A stretch of DNA of 64,000 nucleotides from the IMG/VR virus record IMGVR_UViG_3300031521_001337, positions 1-64,000 of that record; one strand, given 5' to 3'. A model generated the notes under the pieces. That model was not told where the DNA came from and did not search any database. It worked only from the letters and a program-made list of their open reading frames with translations. How positions within the stretch are numbered: the first letter of the stretch is position 1; the number at the start of each line of letters is the position of its first letter. Positions 1 through 10,653 of the stretch are shown here, piece by piece. The DNA comes from a virus. The translations under genes and the position numbers were made by a program.

Positions 1-1082
1 TCATCGAGCCACCGGTAACTTTTCAGGTAGACCGCGTGGATCAGATTGAATACCTGCCTGCCGTATTGCGTAACCTGCACTTTATCCGCAAAAAGCTCGA
101 CTTCGAATGGGCATTGGTTACCAATCAGGACGGTTTGGGAACACCGGTATATCCACAGGAAAACTTCGATCAGGTACAAGCCAGCTTTCTGAAGACACTT
201 GCAAACGAGGATATTCATTTCGATAAGATATTCATCGATATATCTTTCCCCGAAGATAATTTACCAACACGCAAGCCGGGCACTGCCATGCTTACCGAAT
301 ATTTCACCGAAGCCTACGATTTAGAAGGCTCATTTGTTATTGGCGACCGCTATACAGATGTTGAATTAGCCAAAAATATGGGCTGCAAAGCTATTTTCAT
401 CAGCACCGACGAGGAGATATTGAAGGAAAAAGGACTGACAGCCTACTGCGCATTGCAAACTACCGACTGGAACCGCATCACCGAGTTCCTCTTTGCAGGT
501 GAACGCACTGCCACGGTAAAACGTACCACCAAAGAAACCGATATCCTTATCGAACTGAACTTAGACGGTTCCGGAAAATGCAACATCAACACCGGACTGA
601 AATTTTTCGACCACATGTTGGAACAAATAGGTAAACACTCCGGTTCCGATTTGACCATTCAGGTGAAAGGCGATCTTGAAGTAGACGAGCATCACACCAT
701 CGAAGATACTGCTATTGCGTTAGGCGAAGCGTTTGGCAAGGCATTGGGCAATAAACGTGGCGTAGAACGTTACGGGTTCTATTTACCCATGGACGACTGC
801 TTGTGCTCTGTGGCTCTCGACTTTGGTGGACGTGCCTGGTTAGTGTACGATGCTGAATTTAAACGCGAATATGTGGGCGATTTACCTACCGAAATGGTAC
901 TCCATTTCTTCAAATCATTCAGCGACGCTGCAAAAATGAATCTGAACATTAAAGCCGAAGGCGATAACGAACATCACAAAATTGAAGGTATATTTAAAGC
1001 ATTAGCCAAATCAATCAAAATGGCTGTAAAACGGGATATCTACCAATATGAATTGCCTTCTACCAAGGGAACGATCTTTTAG
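1..1082 (+). CDS. hisB: HisB, histidinol-phosphatase / imidazoleglycerol-phosphate dehydratase (5' partial, host gene)
   Basis: Bifunctional histidine biosynthesis enzyme. The reading frame is open from base 3, so the gene starts before the window. The N-terminal part shows HAD phosphatase motifs: TNQDGLGT, a CRKP-like TRKPGTAM and [10 protein letters not shown]. The C-terminal part is the dehydratase, with the metal-binding motifs [21 protein letters not shown] and NEHHKIE and the typical end LPSTKGTIF. It uses TGG for Trp and higher GC than the rest of the window, which marks it as bacterial chromosome rather than phage. It ends in TAG and is followed by a terminator-like hairpin. Confidence 0.95.
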   Translation, partial: IEPPVTFQVDRVDQIEYLPAVLRNLHFIRKKLDFEWALVTNQDGLGTPVYPQENFDQVQASFLKTLANEDIHFDKIFIDISFPEDNLPTRKPGTAMLTEYFTEAYDLEGSFVIGDRYTDVELAKNMGCKAIFISTDEEILKEKGLTAYCALQTTDWNRITEFLFAGERTATVKRTTKETDILIELNLDGSGKCNINTGLKFFDHMLEQIGKHSGSDLTIQVKGDLEVDEHHTIEDTAIALGEAFGKALGNKRGVERYGFYLPMDDCLCSVALDFGGRAWLVYDAEFKREYVGDLPTEMVLHFFKSFSDAAKMNLNIKAEGDNEHHKIEGIFKALAKSIKMAVKRDIYQYELPSTKGTIF

Positions 1083-1194
1083 TAGTTTGTAATGTCTTAT
1101 AAATAAATGAGTTACACCGAAATGTTTTTTAAACTTTTTTATTAGCTCCTACCCTATTGTAGATATATAATACAAATTCAATACTACCTAAAAC

Positions 1195-1233
1195 AAAAAA
1201 GCCAACTACATTAACCCTGTAATTGGCTTTTTT
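1195..1233 (+). terminator. Bidirectional rho-independent terminator after hisB
   Basis: Inverted repeat AAAAAAGCCAA / TTGGCTTTTTT around a loop of about 17 bases, with an inner TACA/TGTA pairing. It can end transcripts from hisB and from the phage side. Confidence 0.65.
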
Positions 1234-1437
1234 GACTTCAATATGCTGGTTTTGAGGTTTACGATTTTTGAAAAAATACTGTTTGCGTAAAGAAGGGAGG
1301 GGTGAGGTTTACTCCATTAGTTAATAACATTTTGACCCCATACCCCCTACAGATAGGTTTGAGGGTTGACTAGTAAGTCTAACCACCTAATTGTCAATAT
1401 GTTTTACAAGTAAAACAACTGATTGTGATAACAATTT
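1234..1437. other. Unassigned spacer between host hisB and the phage repeat
   Basis: No credible gene on either strand. The segment contains short G-rich and C-rich runs (GAAGGGAGGGGTG, ACCCCATACCCCC). The bacterial/phage junction must lie somewhere between the hisB terminator and the iteron module at 1438, but no attachment-site duplication can be identified from this window. Confidence 0.4.
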
Positions 1438-1592
1438 CAAATGATACGCAAAAAATCTCAAATGATACGTCGGAATTTTCAAATGATACGCTCGAGTTTG
1501 TATGAAAACAGTTAAGTTATTGTGACACAGCGAATTACAAGGTTTCCATATACTTAATATATACTTAATAATTCTATACTTAATGTGGCTGT
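1438..1592 (+). repeat. 155-bp iteron module, copy 1
   Basis: Near-perfect direct copy of 34327-34481, with two mismatches seen by eye. Inside are three copies of CAAATGATACG at 21-bp spacing (two helical turns), followed by three copies of TATACTTAAT. Such phased direct repeats are typical of binding arrays for a replication initiator, partition protein or repressor. The second copy sits next to the winged-helix protein gene ending at 34187, the best candidate binder. Confidence 0.85.
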
Positions 1593-1616
1593 ATTCAACA
1601 CATAACGGACTACAAA

Positions 1617-1655
1617 CAAAAAAGGCTGCTACATAATTGTAACAGCCTTTTAAAT
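1617..1655 (-). terminator. Terminator at the end of the minus-strand block
   Basis: Read on the minus strand: AAAAGGCTGTTAC, short loop, GTAGCAGCC, then a T-run. It lies 18 bases past the stop of the last minus-strand gene (1673). Confidence 0.75.
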
Positions 1656-1672
1656 TTGGATTGATTTATTGA

Positions 1673-2284
1673 TTAGTCTTCTAATTCAATATCAATACTT
1701 GTATAATCTTCTGAATCTTCTGGATCAATATCATTACAATCAGTAGAATTACTAACTAAATATTTATTAATTAGATCATATTCTTTACTACCTCTTTCGC
1801 AATCTTGACTGATTGTCAACAATTTCTTTGCATCAAGTTCAGTTATATCTTTACCGATAACCAGTTCTGCTTCACGTCTTACTACTTCTCTAACTACTAT
1901 TTTAATTGTTTTACCTTCCATAATGTTGTTTGTTGTTTGTACTGTTTGGTCGTTTTCTTTACCAAATACTAAATTAATGTCGAAAATATCACCCTCTGCT
2001 AAAGAACTATATAATGCAGGTGGCATTATATTTCTACCAGTAATAGCTTTTAAGGCACTAATAAACTCATCTGACTTTGCTATTTCGTCTAAAATAGGTT
2101 GTAATAACGCTTCTAATTTAGGTGTAAATGTATGAGTACTTGTTAAGTATGTATTACTTATCATACCAGATATCATTGCACTCATTCTAATTTTATCTGA
2201 TTCCTCAGCTAAATTTTTAAAAACCATTTGTTTGATGTTTTTCTTAAAAACATCTTCTTGTCCAATTACAAAAATTTCACCCAT
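1673..2284 (-). CDS. Hypothetical phage protein, 203 aa
   Basis: Not recognised. Acidic C-terminus (DIDPEDSEDYTSIDIELED). The middle carries FVIGQEDVFKKN and a stretch rich in Asn and Ile. No signal peptide and no membrane segment. The ATG at 2284, giving MGEIFVIGQED, follows the upstream stop by a few bases and is preferred over an ATG at 2296 that overlaps the previous gene. It is the last gene of the minus block, just before the terminator and the iteron module, in one transcription unit with the 97-residue coiled-coil gene upstream. Confidence 0.6.
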   Translation of the reverse strand: MGEIFVIGQEDVFKKNIKQMVFKNLAEESDKIRMSAMISGMISNTYLTSTHTFTPKLEALLQPILDEIAKSDEFISALKAITGRNIMPPALYSSLAEGDIFDINLVFGKENDQTVQTTNNIMEGKTIKIVVREVVRREAELVIGKDITELDAKKLLTISQDCERGSKEYDLINKYLVSNSTDCNDIDPEDSEDYTSIDIELED

Positions 2285-2288
2285 AATA

Positions 2289-2582
2289 TTAAGCATTTAA
2301 AAGGTTAATAATTTCTGCCTTCTCTTCTGCACTCATAGTACTTACAGAAGTCTTTAATGCTTCAATTCTTTGTGCTTTAATTTCGGCTTCTTTTTCAGCT
2401 TTCAATGCTGTTAAATTAGCTGTCCATTTCTCACACTTTTCAAGTTGTTCATCACACCTTTTTAGTAGCTCGTCAGATGTTAATAACTTACCAAATGAAG
2501 TACCATAAGAATCTATTGATTCTTTTCTCTGACCTACTTTTTTTACTTGTGCAGCATCTGCACTTTGAATATTTTTATTCAT
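2289..2582 (-). CDS. Small coiled-coil protein, 97 aa
   Basis: Function unknown. Residues 35-85 are a charged heptad-like helix (CDEQLEKCEKWTANLTALK and onward), suggesting a coiled coil. It ends in TAA, overlapping the start region of the next gene, so the two are probably co-translated. The upstream 110 bases hold an ACCTTTGTA element resembling a Bacteroidota -7 box. Confidence 0.6.
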   Translation of the reverse strand: MNKNIQSADAAQVKKVGQRKESIDSYGTSFGKLLTSDELLKRCDEQLEKCEKWTANLTALKAEKEAEIKAQRIEALKTSVSTMSAEEKAEIINLLNA

Positions 2583-2694
2583 TTAAATAAAGCAATCTGT
2601 TTTAGTTTGTTTGTGATTGCGATACAAAGGTGCGACAATATGAAAAGCCCAAAAGTAATGGTTAAAATGGTCTAATTTACCTACCCCGCATTAA

Positions 2695-3564
2695 TTAATG
2701 CCACATAGCAGAATATTTATTAAATCTAAAGTCTTGTGTTTTGGTTTTAAACTCTCTATAACAGGACTTTAAATGTTCATCGCCATATAACCAATCTTCA
2801 TTATTATATATACCTGTAAGATATATTAATTTTGAAATAAAAGTAAATTTATTCAAAGATGCTATTTTATCTCCATTTTTAACAGGTTTATCTACAACAT
2901 ATTGTTTAAAGAAGTCAATCATTATTTTAGTGAATAGACAAATACGTGCATAATTTGGTGCATCTTTAGAATTACTTTCTTCAAGCTTAGCAGAATTTAA
3001 AACACTACCAGTTTTTAAACCGTTCAATTCCTCATCACATAACGAAGCCATTAAATAAATCGCTGTATTATTATCTATGACAATACTTTTTTTACCAATT
3101 TTCAACGTAATAGTAGCTTTCTGTTTAAATTCAATATCATTACCATTAATTTTACCTGTTGAATTATCATCTATAGCTTTTACAAATTTTTTCATTTGAC
3201 CAGCTGGACTTTCTTTTGCAACCAAACCACCTACACAATTAGTATATGCAAAATCAAATGCAAATAACAGAAAATACCAAAACTTTTTAGAATCTATATT
3301 AAACGCTTTTAATATGAGTTGTATATTTTTATCTTCTTCATCACCATTCATATAATCATTATAAGTAAAATTGGTTTTTATTGTACCTTGATTATAATTT
3401 TGCACAAAAGTATATAATCCATTCAATGAACACATTAACATACCATTTCCTTCAGCATCAAAATCTGCATCTGGAAGGTGCGTATAAACCATATTACATA
3501 CATATTCTAATAATGGTTCTTCTTCTATACAATCGTCTATATCAAACTGATCTACTACACTCAT
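2695..3564 (-). CDS. Hypothetical phage protein, 289 aa
   Basis: Not recognised. Soluble, with an acidic N-terminus (DQFDIDDCIEEEP) and a hydrophobic aromatic segment KKFWYFLLFAFDFAYTNC around residue 110. The start at 3564 (MSVVDQFD) is chosen because a good Bacteroidota promoter ends just upstream at 3583; a longer reading from 3612 would begin inside that promoter. All Trp codons are TGG. It is the first gene after the lysis cassette and has its own promoter, so it is probably regulated apart from the late genes. Confidence 0.6.
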   Translation of the reverse strand: MSVVDQFDIDDCIEEEPLLEYVCNMVYTHLPDADFDAEGNGMLMCSLNGLYTFVQNYNQGTIKTNFTYNDYMNGDEEDKNIQLILKAFNIDSKKFWYFLLFAFDFAYTNCVGGLVAKESPAGQMKKFVKAIDDNSTGKINGNDIEFKQKATITLKIGKKSIVIDNNTAIYLMASLCDEELNGLKTGSVLNSAKLEESNSKDAPNYARICLFTKIMIDFFKQYVVDKPVKNGDKIASLNKFTFISKLIYLTGIYNNEDWLYGDEHLKSCYREFKTKTQDFRFNKYSAMWH

Positions 3565-3582
3565 AATATTGTTATTTTTTGA

Positions 3583-3613
3583 CAAAAGTAAAAAAAAGTC
3601 TGTAATCAACAAA
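3583..3613 (-). promoter_or_regulatory. Bacteroidota-type promoter for the 289-aa gene
   Basis: On the minus strand a -33 TTTG (3613-3610) is separated by exactly 19 bases from a -7 TACTTTTG (3590-3583), matching the TTTG / TAnnTTTG consensus of the primary Bacteroidota sigma factor. It is embedded in the terminator of the upstream holin gene. Confidence 0.65.
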
Positions 3614-3625
3614 GACTACAGACTT
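3590..3625 (-). terminator. Late-operon terminator after the holin gene
   Basis: Minus strand: AAGTCTGTA, 12-base loop, TACAGACTT, then eight T in all. A strong 9-bp stem with a T-run, directly after the holin stop at 3631. Confidence 0.8.
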
Positions 3626-3630
3626 CAATA

Positions 3631-3837
3631 TTATTTACCAATCTTTTTATATTGGTAATCTACCCCAAACAAAGCACCTGCAAAGGTGCATATTTCCCCA
3701 AAGGCTACTAAAATACTGTTATGTATAACTCCAATGGGTACTACTCAAAAACCCATAAATAAAAGGCATATCCCAGCCAACACCAATACACAAGCTACTG
3801 CTAATTGTACGTTCAATTTTGTTTCTTTCAAATTCAT
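3631..3837 (-). CDS. Small holin-like membrane protein, 68 aa (one TGA read as Trp)
   Basis: Two hydrophobic segments: LAVACVLVLAGICLLFMGF, then a second helix containing FGEICTFAGALFGVDY, and a short charged tail YKKIGK. Under the standard code the gene breaks at an in-frame TGA after FMGF; read as Trp it gives FMGFWVVPIGVIHNS, a layout common in small membrane proteins of Bacteroides phage lysis regions. It sits directly after the spanin-like gene and the M15 endolysin gene, so a holin or lysis-accessory role is likely. The start ATG at 3837 follows the previous stop by 21 bases. It ends in TAA before a strong terminator. Confidence 0.7.
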
Positions 3838-3858
3838 TACTTACTTTTTTATTTGTTT

Positions 3859-4452
3859 CTATTTTAACACCTTTATAAATCGAAAGTCTTTTACCTCTGA
3901 ATGAGGATTTAGTTCTTTCACTTCTATAACCTGTATTGTTTGTTTTTTCTGGAACAACCTTCACAAAAAGAATTTCTTTGGTGGTTTTATTGTTTCACGC
4001 TTATCATAAGTAATTGCTATTACTTCATTTCTTACTTTCAAATCTACATTAAGCGTATCTGGTGCTTTAAATTTCAAATCTAGGCTGTACCATTCATCAC
4101 CAGTTTTAGCTTCATAATCACGAATAAACACACTGTCTTTTAATGTTACAGTATCTTTTATTTGTGTTTGGGAATTTATAAAAACCGTTTCAGTTACCTT
4201 TTTAGGTTTAAGTTTTAATTCACCTATCAACGTTTTTACTTTTAAATCAGATGAATCTTTACTATCCTTCAAATCAGCTAAAGTAAATTGATAAACTACG
4301 TTCTTTCTAACTGATGCTTTATAGTTATTGGTAGCCGTTTTTAGCTCCTCATTCAGTTGTTTTGTGTGGTTATATGAAAACCACAATAAAACCCCACAAA
4401 TCAAAGCTATTGAAGCCAGCAGTATAATTAAATATTTCTTTATTGCTATCAT
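3859..4452 (-). CDS. Spanin-like / Rz-like lysis protein, 197 aa (one TGA read as Trp)
   Basis: One N-terminal membrane anchor (residues 7-27, YLIILLASIALICGVLLWF) followed by a long hydrophilic periplasmic domain with helical and beta-rich stretches. The in-frame TGA after KPPKKFFL, read as Trp, extends the protein by 34 residues (LWRLFQKKQTIQVIEVKELN and onward) to a TAG stop. This FFLWR tail with Asn-Pro-His is characteristic of Bacteroides phage lysis-cassette proteins, as recalled from the family. The ATG at 4452 overlaps the endolysin stop in TAATG. An overlapping frame beginning with GTG at 3964 is rejected in favour of the read-through. Confidence 0.7.
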
Positions 4453-4838
4453 TACGTTTTTATTAGTTGTTTCTTATTATCACCTTCTCTATATTCTATG
4501 TGAACTCAGGCAAAATTATGTTCATCTATCAACTGTCTAAACTCAAAATGTTCTTTTATTAGCTTATAAAGTAAAGCATTATCATCACAATCTAAATCAG
4601 CACAAGTACCTAATAAATGACCAGAAGTACTTACACCACCAACCGCTTTATTTACATCTGGACTTCTAAAACCGCTGTTAATTTTAATTGGTTTACCATA
4701 CAATTCCCTCAAAGGATCTAACACATTTGTAACTAATCTTTGCAGATTAGCTACTTGTGTTTCATTAGGAATATTTACTATCTTTTTATCTGTATGAACT
4801 AGTTCTTCATACGTGAATCATTTTGATACTATTTTCAT
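4452..4838 (-). CDS. M15 family peptidase, endolysin, 128 aa (two TGA read as Trp)
   Basis: D-alanyl-D-alanine carboxypeptidase-like M15 peptidase that cleaves peptidoglycan peptide stems. Motifs: INSGFRSPDVNKAVGG, then SGHLLGTCADLDCDD, which supplies the metal-binding His and Asp, then FAWVHIEY, where the last metal His lies two residues after a Trp encoded by TGA. A second TGA gives Trp 7 (KIVSKWFTYEEL), the classic N-terminal signature. Under the standard code only the middle third would be annotated. The length is normal for single-domain phage M15 lysins. No signal peptide, so export probably depends on the holin downstream. Confidence 0.88.
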
Positions 4839-4855
4839 ATTACATTTATTTGATA

Positions 4856-5890
4856 TTATTGTAATGGTGGTTGATTTGAAACGATAGCTGAGTAAGTTTG
4901 TGACCATCCATCATTATTAAAATTCACTCTATAATAGATTGTTGAACCTACAGAAAATTTTGATATTGCACTTGATAAATCAAAATATGCTGAGCCACTT
5001 TGTACTGATGTTCCTGGACTTGTAGTATTAGCATTACAAGTAGCTGATGTGTTAGTTAGGAACTCATTAGTAGTAAAATTAGAATCTGATGCAATTTCAA
5101 ATTTGATATTTACATTATTGTTTTGAACCCTCAAATCACCTAAAATATTTAATGATGCAATTATACCCGAATTACCTGTTTTTCTATATGCAAAGAAAGT
5201 CAAATCTGTATATCTCATTGAATTTGTCCAAGGGTCTGATGGTATTACTACAGAAAAAATATAACATTCACCATCTCCATTATTAGAGATTGCATCAATA
5301 CCACTTATCCATCTTCTATCGGGTGAACTCTTATGTACAACTTTAAACCAAGCTGTTGAACCAACAGTTAAAGCACTACCACCATCGGGTGGGCTTTGTG
5401 GGTTAATTTGAAATTGAAAATATGGGTAATATCCTGTTTGGTCACTTATCATTTTTACAAAGTTTGTATGTACAAAATCATTACCATATCTATTAAAATA
5501 TACATCAAAAGTATGAGCAATTGTAACAGGTGTTTTTGTGCTCATATCTTCTTTTGCATATACTATAGGTAATCTCATATATATAGGTGAATAATAATTT
5601 ATTGAATCGCTAGTTTTATACCCATTGTTTCCAGTGAACGTTATCCAGTTGTGGTCATAATTTCTAAAAACCCCAAGCGGATAACCTTGTTTTGGGAAAA
5701 CTGTTTGATTTTCATTTTGTCTTTGATATGGTGTTTTTCCAAAGTATGCAGATTGTTCTTTATAATCGGGACTATTAAAACCATATTCATTAACTAATGA
5801 ACTCAAACACAATGTTGATACATTATGAGTATTTAAACCTAGTTCTTGCCCTACTAATGTAGTAGTAATATTTGTTGATGGTAATGCCAT
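4856..5890 (-). CDS. Tail-tip or receptor-binding structural protein, 344 aa
   Basis: Begins MALPSTNITTTLVGQELG, a start seen in Bacteroidota phage tail proteins, followed by a Gly/Asn/Ser-rich beta-structured body. The C-terminus (YYRVNFNNDGWSQTYS) suggests an Ig or fibronectin-like fold. It lies two bases after the long tail-fibre gene in the late operon. All Trp codons are TGG, like the C-terminal half of that fibre and unlike the genes further upstream. The role is inferred from position and composition. Confidence 0.6.
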   Translation of the reverse strand: MALPSTNITTTLVGQELGLNTHNVSTLCLSSLVNEYGFNSPDYKEQSAYFGKTPYQRQNENQTVFPKQGYPLGVFRNYDHNWITFTGNNGYKTSDSINYYSPIYMRLPIVYAKEDMSTKTPVTIAHTFDVYFNRYGNDFVHTNFVKMISDQTGYYPYFQFQINPQSPPDGGSALTVGSTAWFKVVHKSSPDRRWISGIDAISNNGDGECYIFSVVIPSDPWTNSMRYTDLTFFAYRKTGNSGIIASLNILGDLRVQNNNVNIKFEIASDSNFTTNEFLTNTSATCNANTTSPGTSVQSGSAYFDLSSAISKFSVGSTIYYRVNFNNDGWSQTYSAIVSNQPPLQ

Positions 5891-5891
5891 A

Positions 5892-8800
5892 TTATTTATT
5901 TTTTAAAGTATTTATTTCTTGTGTTAGTTCTTGAATTGCTCCGATTAAATATGGTATTAACTTGATATAATCAACTGATAAAAATTCATCGTTATAAATG
6001 TTATGTACTAGGTTTGGAAGTACTTCTTTTAATTGCTGAGCAATAACACCAACATCTGTTTTTTCATCCTTATTTGGGTTTAATTCTTTAGCTTTTTCAT
6101 TCCAATTATATTGCACTGGATTTAATTTATTGATTACGTCCAAAGAATTATTTAATGGTTGAATGTTTTCTTTTAACCGTTCATCAGATGCACTATAAGC
6201 TACTATTTCACCCGCTGCTATTACATTTCCATTTGAAATAAAATTACTAGCAGTAACATTACCATTGAAATGAGAATTATCACTTCCATCAATATAAAAT
6301 GGAGTTGTACCATCGGAAGCATTTCTAATTGAAAATCCAGTGTTTGAAATTCCTTGTATTGAATTTTTAATATAGTATTGCTTAACTCCTGCTTGTGAAC
6401 CTTGTAATTGTATTCTTGCCTCACCTCCAACATCATTTCTAATTAGCACAGCACTTTTGTTAATTAGAGCAATATCACCTGTTCCACTTTCAGCACTAAT
6501 ATATACTGCATTGCCAGTAAACTGTAAGTAACCTTGTCTAACTGTATTTGCTGAATTATAACCACTCAAATAAGCGGCATCAGCAATCATTTTTATTCCC
6601 TCACCTGCATAAGTATTAACAGTTCCAGTTGCCATTAAAGTACCATTCACTGCCAACTTATACCCTTGGTCAGAAATATATCCAATCCCAGTATTACCAT
6701 TAGGGCTAATATAAAACCTCCCAATATCGGGTACTGTATTAGCACTTTGGGTTGATTGAGTAGTAATTGCAAAATCTCCATAAGACTGATAATCTGTATG
6801 TATGAACCATTTCCTAGAACTACCATTAGATACATTATGGTCAAATGATAACATTCCTACCCAACCTGAACCGCTAGGCAATGATAATCTTCCGTTAATT
6901 CCCATCCCACCATTAAGAACTAATGCTCCTGTTGATGGTGATAGTGATTGAGTTGTGTTTGGTATACTTACTACTCCATTACTTTCAATAGTCAATAAGG
7001 GAGTAGTTGCATAATTAAAAGTAAAGGCTTTGTTTCCCCACTGTCCAACAGAATTAAAAATCATTGACCCATAATTATCTCCACTACTAATAAAATAGTC
7101 AAAAGAAGAACCTGAACCAAATTTTAATTTACCTGAATAATTATTAGATGGTATATTAATAGCAAAATAATCACCTCTAGCTGATGCATTTGTCCCATCA
7201 TCACTTATCAAACTATTTACAAAATTACTCCCATTCCATTTAGGAATGTAGTTTGTTGATAAACTTGATAAATCTTGTGTAGCAATATTATTTACGCCAA
7301 TAAAATTTCTAATTTGAGTACTAGTAGCAGGACTCATTCTAGCATTAGGGGCATCGTATACCATTACATAACTTACCGTAGACGCAAAATCAGCGCCATA
7401 GTATTTTAAACCATTTACCATTTCAGCATTCAAATTCCCCACCATAGTAGTAGAATTTACAGTTAATGGTGCTGTTCCAGTTGCTACTGTTGATTGTAGT
7501 TGAGTTGCATTTACTGTAGAAGTAAAAGTTACTGCTCCTGTTTTACTTAACCTAAATCTTTCTGTATAAGTATGTGCAATAGCTTCTGTATTGTATGCTC
7601 TAGCATCAGAATAATCAATTACTAAATCAGTACCACTTCCACTGTATTTGTTGGCAATTCTATAAACTCTTTGGTCAGTTCCACCATCGGCATATAAGTA
7701 CATAGCACTACCATAATCAGAATCCAATGCTCTTAATTCAACACTATGATATGTTACACCAAATTTGCCTTTTCCATACGCTGTAACATCCCCACTAATC
7801 CACATATTTGCAGATTGTGCAGAGCTATTTTGGTTTAATATGTGGTCGTTATTGTTGGTATAAGCCGATGAACCTAGACCTAACCAAGATTGTATTTGAT
7901 TTTGTGTAAAATTATAAACATATCCGTTAGAGTAACCTCCTAGTAAATTAGTAGGTACGGATTGATTAGCAGTTCCATTATATACTGTTCCTAGTGTTAT
8001 ACTAGAGCCTAAAGTCCCACTAGAAGATACAAAGTCTCCAGTGTTACTACTGGCTGCTGAACCGAATGTTCTAGTAGGTAGTGGAGTATAACCTAAAGCA
8101 GTAGTAACCATTCCTGAGTTGATACCAGTTATCCATCCACCGTAGTTACCAAGATTATTATTAAATTGACTGAGATTAGTTGGAAAATCACTAACCTGCG
8201 ACTTAGTAATGCTTATGCCAGTAGATTTATTCCATGCAATAAATATAGGGTCAGTTTCAGTAAAACTAGATAAATAGTTATGTGTATGAGTAGTTATTAG
8301 TCCAGTAAGAACTCCTTCAACTTGGGATTTAGTTATACTAGAAATATAACCACTAGGATTTGTAGAATTATAGGGAGTGTATCCTAATGCTGTAGTAACT
8401 TGAGTTCCAGTTATACCAGTAAGATATCCATATCCAGTCCAAGGAGTACCAGTAACAAATGAACCATAATTACCTAAATCATTAGTAAATTGAGATAATA
8501 ATGTAGGTTTAGAAGTTATTTCTGAATAAGCGTAGCTTGGTTTTGTAGAAGCTTTAGCTCATGAATAAACATCACTAGCTGGTAAAGTTGTAGGATAATC
8601 TGGTAAACCATATCCACTAGTTGTGGTAGGATGGCTACCTGAGTATCAATATCCAACTGATGTTCATGGAGTTCCAGAAACATATGATGTATTATCATAA
8701 GTAATAGAAGTTCCAGACATTCTAACTAGACCAGTACCATTTAATTGAGCTTGAGCTCCAATATCTAATAAAGTTAATCCATGTGGATTACCGCTATTTA

Positions 8801-10631
8801 TTTGTGAATGATCATAAGCAATTTTTCCACGATCTCCTCTATATGCTGTTGCTGAAGTTTCTCCTAAAGCTAAAGATGAGCTGATAATAGCATAAGTAGT
8901 TCCACCTCATCTATAAGTTAAATTAGTGGTTGTGTCTATGTATATCTTACCAGATTCTCCAACTGTAGGAAATAAACTTATAGAAGTATATTCTAATACA
9001 TCATCTACATAAGATGGTAATTGTGAATTTTTTACAAAGCCATTTGAATCAAGTTCTGCCAATCCATTATTAGCTCCTTTTAATGATACATCTAATTTTA
9101 AATCTAATGCACTTTGTGTAGCAGTAGATATTGGTTTCAATAAATCTGATGTATTATCTACATTATCTAAACCTACAGCAGCCTTATTTAAAGGTTGGAA
9201 TGTTTTATCACCTCTTCAGTAATCAGTAATTAATCCTGATGTTATATTAGGTTCTTTAGTATTTAAAGCTAATTGAGTTAAGATTGATATAGGTTTGTCT
9301 ATATCTCTAGTATTATCTACTTGACTTAATCCAATTTGTGCTTTAGTTGTAAAGTGAGGATTATTTGTATTAGTAATGTGAGCTTGTATATTAGCATTAG
9401 CTGGTTCTTTAGTAGCTAATTTAATATTGTTATTAGCAATAGTTTCATAAGGTGTTAAATCTTGATCATCACTATGAGCTACGTGTATTTTAGCAATATC
9501 TACATTTAATACTAAAGAATATCCAGGAATTTTTACAACTAATCCAGATAGATCTTGATCATCACTATGTGGTGCATGTAAATTTGTCTTTTCTGAATCA
9601 GTTACATAATTATCATCAGTTCCTTTTTTAGGTTCTGCATAATTTTGAACATAAGTTTCAGTTGCTAATCCTGTTATACTTGGAATATTAGGTTTATTTA
9701 ATATTAAAGTATCTCCACTAGTTGCATTTCAATCAGCATTTACATTTGCTTCTGCTCCAGTTTGAATTCCATCTAATTTATTTTTATATGTATTAGTAAA
9801 ATCATTAGTAGATAATCCTTTTCCAGTTTCTTTTGGTTGTAATACTGATAAATCTTGATCTCCAGTATTCTTACCACTTACTAAATCTAATGCTGCTTTA
9901 TTACTATGTAAATGTGTTTCTAAGAACGCGGAATCATAAGCAGCTTTTAATTCATCTGTTAAATCATTAGTACTTAATCCTTTTCCGAGAATTTTATCAA
10001 CTTTAGTTCCTAATGCTGCATATAATCCTTCTACTTCTCCAGTAGATAATGGAGCATTTAAATATAAATGAATCAAAGCATTAGTAATCGTTTTAACTAA
10101 TATTGCAAAATCATCTTGCATATAATAATTTGGGTCACTATTAAATCTCATCATTACTTCTGATAAGTATTGTAATAATTCAAACAAACTATTAATTTGA
10201 GGAAGTAATGTTGGATCGGATGGAAATAAACTTCCAGATCCTGGTGTGATACTTGGGATTGCATTTACAGATTCATATGATCCTAATACATCATTATTAC
10301 TTGGTGAATTAGTATTCAATGATAAATCTGTAGGAACTGCATTATCGTATACCGGAATATCAGTATTTAATAACATCCCATTATTTTGTATAGTAGGTGT
10401 TACTACTATTTCATTTGAAAGATTATTGAATTCTGTTGTATTCAAATCTAATAATGATGGATTATTCTGAGATTCATGTTGAATGAATTCAGAATTTAAT
10501 AAAGTAACAGTTAAAGTAGTTGATATAATATCGCTATCTTTAACTGTTACTTCATCTGGTACATCAGTTACTATTAAATTATCTACTGTAGGAATTACAA
10601 TATCTGTTAATAGTATATTGCTTTGTATCAT
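5892..10631 (-). CDS. Long tail fibre with C-terminal S74 intramolecular chaperone, 1579 aa (several TGA read as Trp)
   Basis: One uninterrupted frame when TGA is Trp; the standard code splits it into several pieces. The N-terminal 170 residues are Ile/Asp/Asn-rich. Collagen-like and stalk repeats follow (GIQTGAEANVNADW, ITDYWRGDKTFQPL, TPWTSVGYWYSGSHP, ITSKPTLLSQFTNDLGNYG), then a long beta-helical body. The end, SASDERLKENIQPLNNSLDV then NPVQYNWNEKAKELN and a terminal coiled coil, is a Peptidase S74 domain that trimerises the fibre and then cleaves itself off. Trp is often TGA before residue 840 but only TGG afterwards, suggesting that the distal part was acquired separately. Probable host-receptor adhesin. 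Confidence 0.85.
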
Positions 10632-10653
10632 TTATTTATTTTAAAATATATAA

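Noticed and set aside
1673-2296. Plus-strand frame at 1923-2135 and similar opposite-strand frames
   Set aside because: They lie antisense to better-supported genes and have no family features.
3719-3964. GTG-initiated gene overlapping the spanin-like gene
   Set aside because: Reading TGA as Trp extends the spanin-like gene with a family-like tail, and the separate holin frame explains the remaining sequence.
8516-8698. Small minus-strand reading frame inside the tail-fibre region
   Set aside because: It is in a different frame from the fibre gene. The fibre frame is continuous here once TGA is Trp and shows clear fibre repeats, so this is a shadow.
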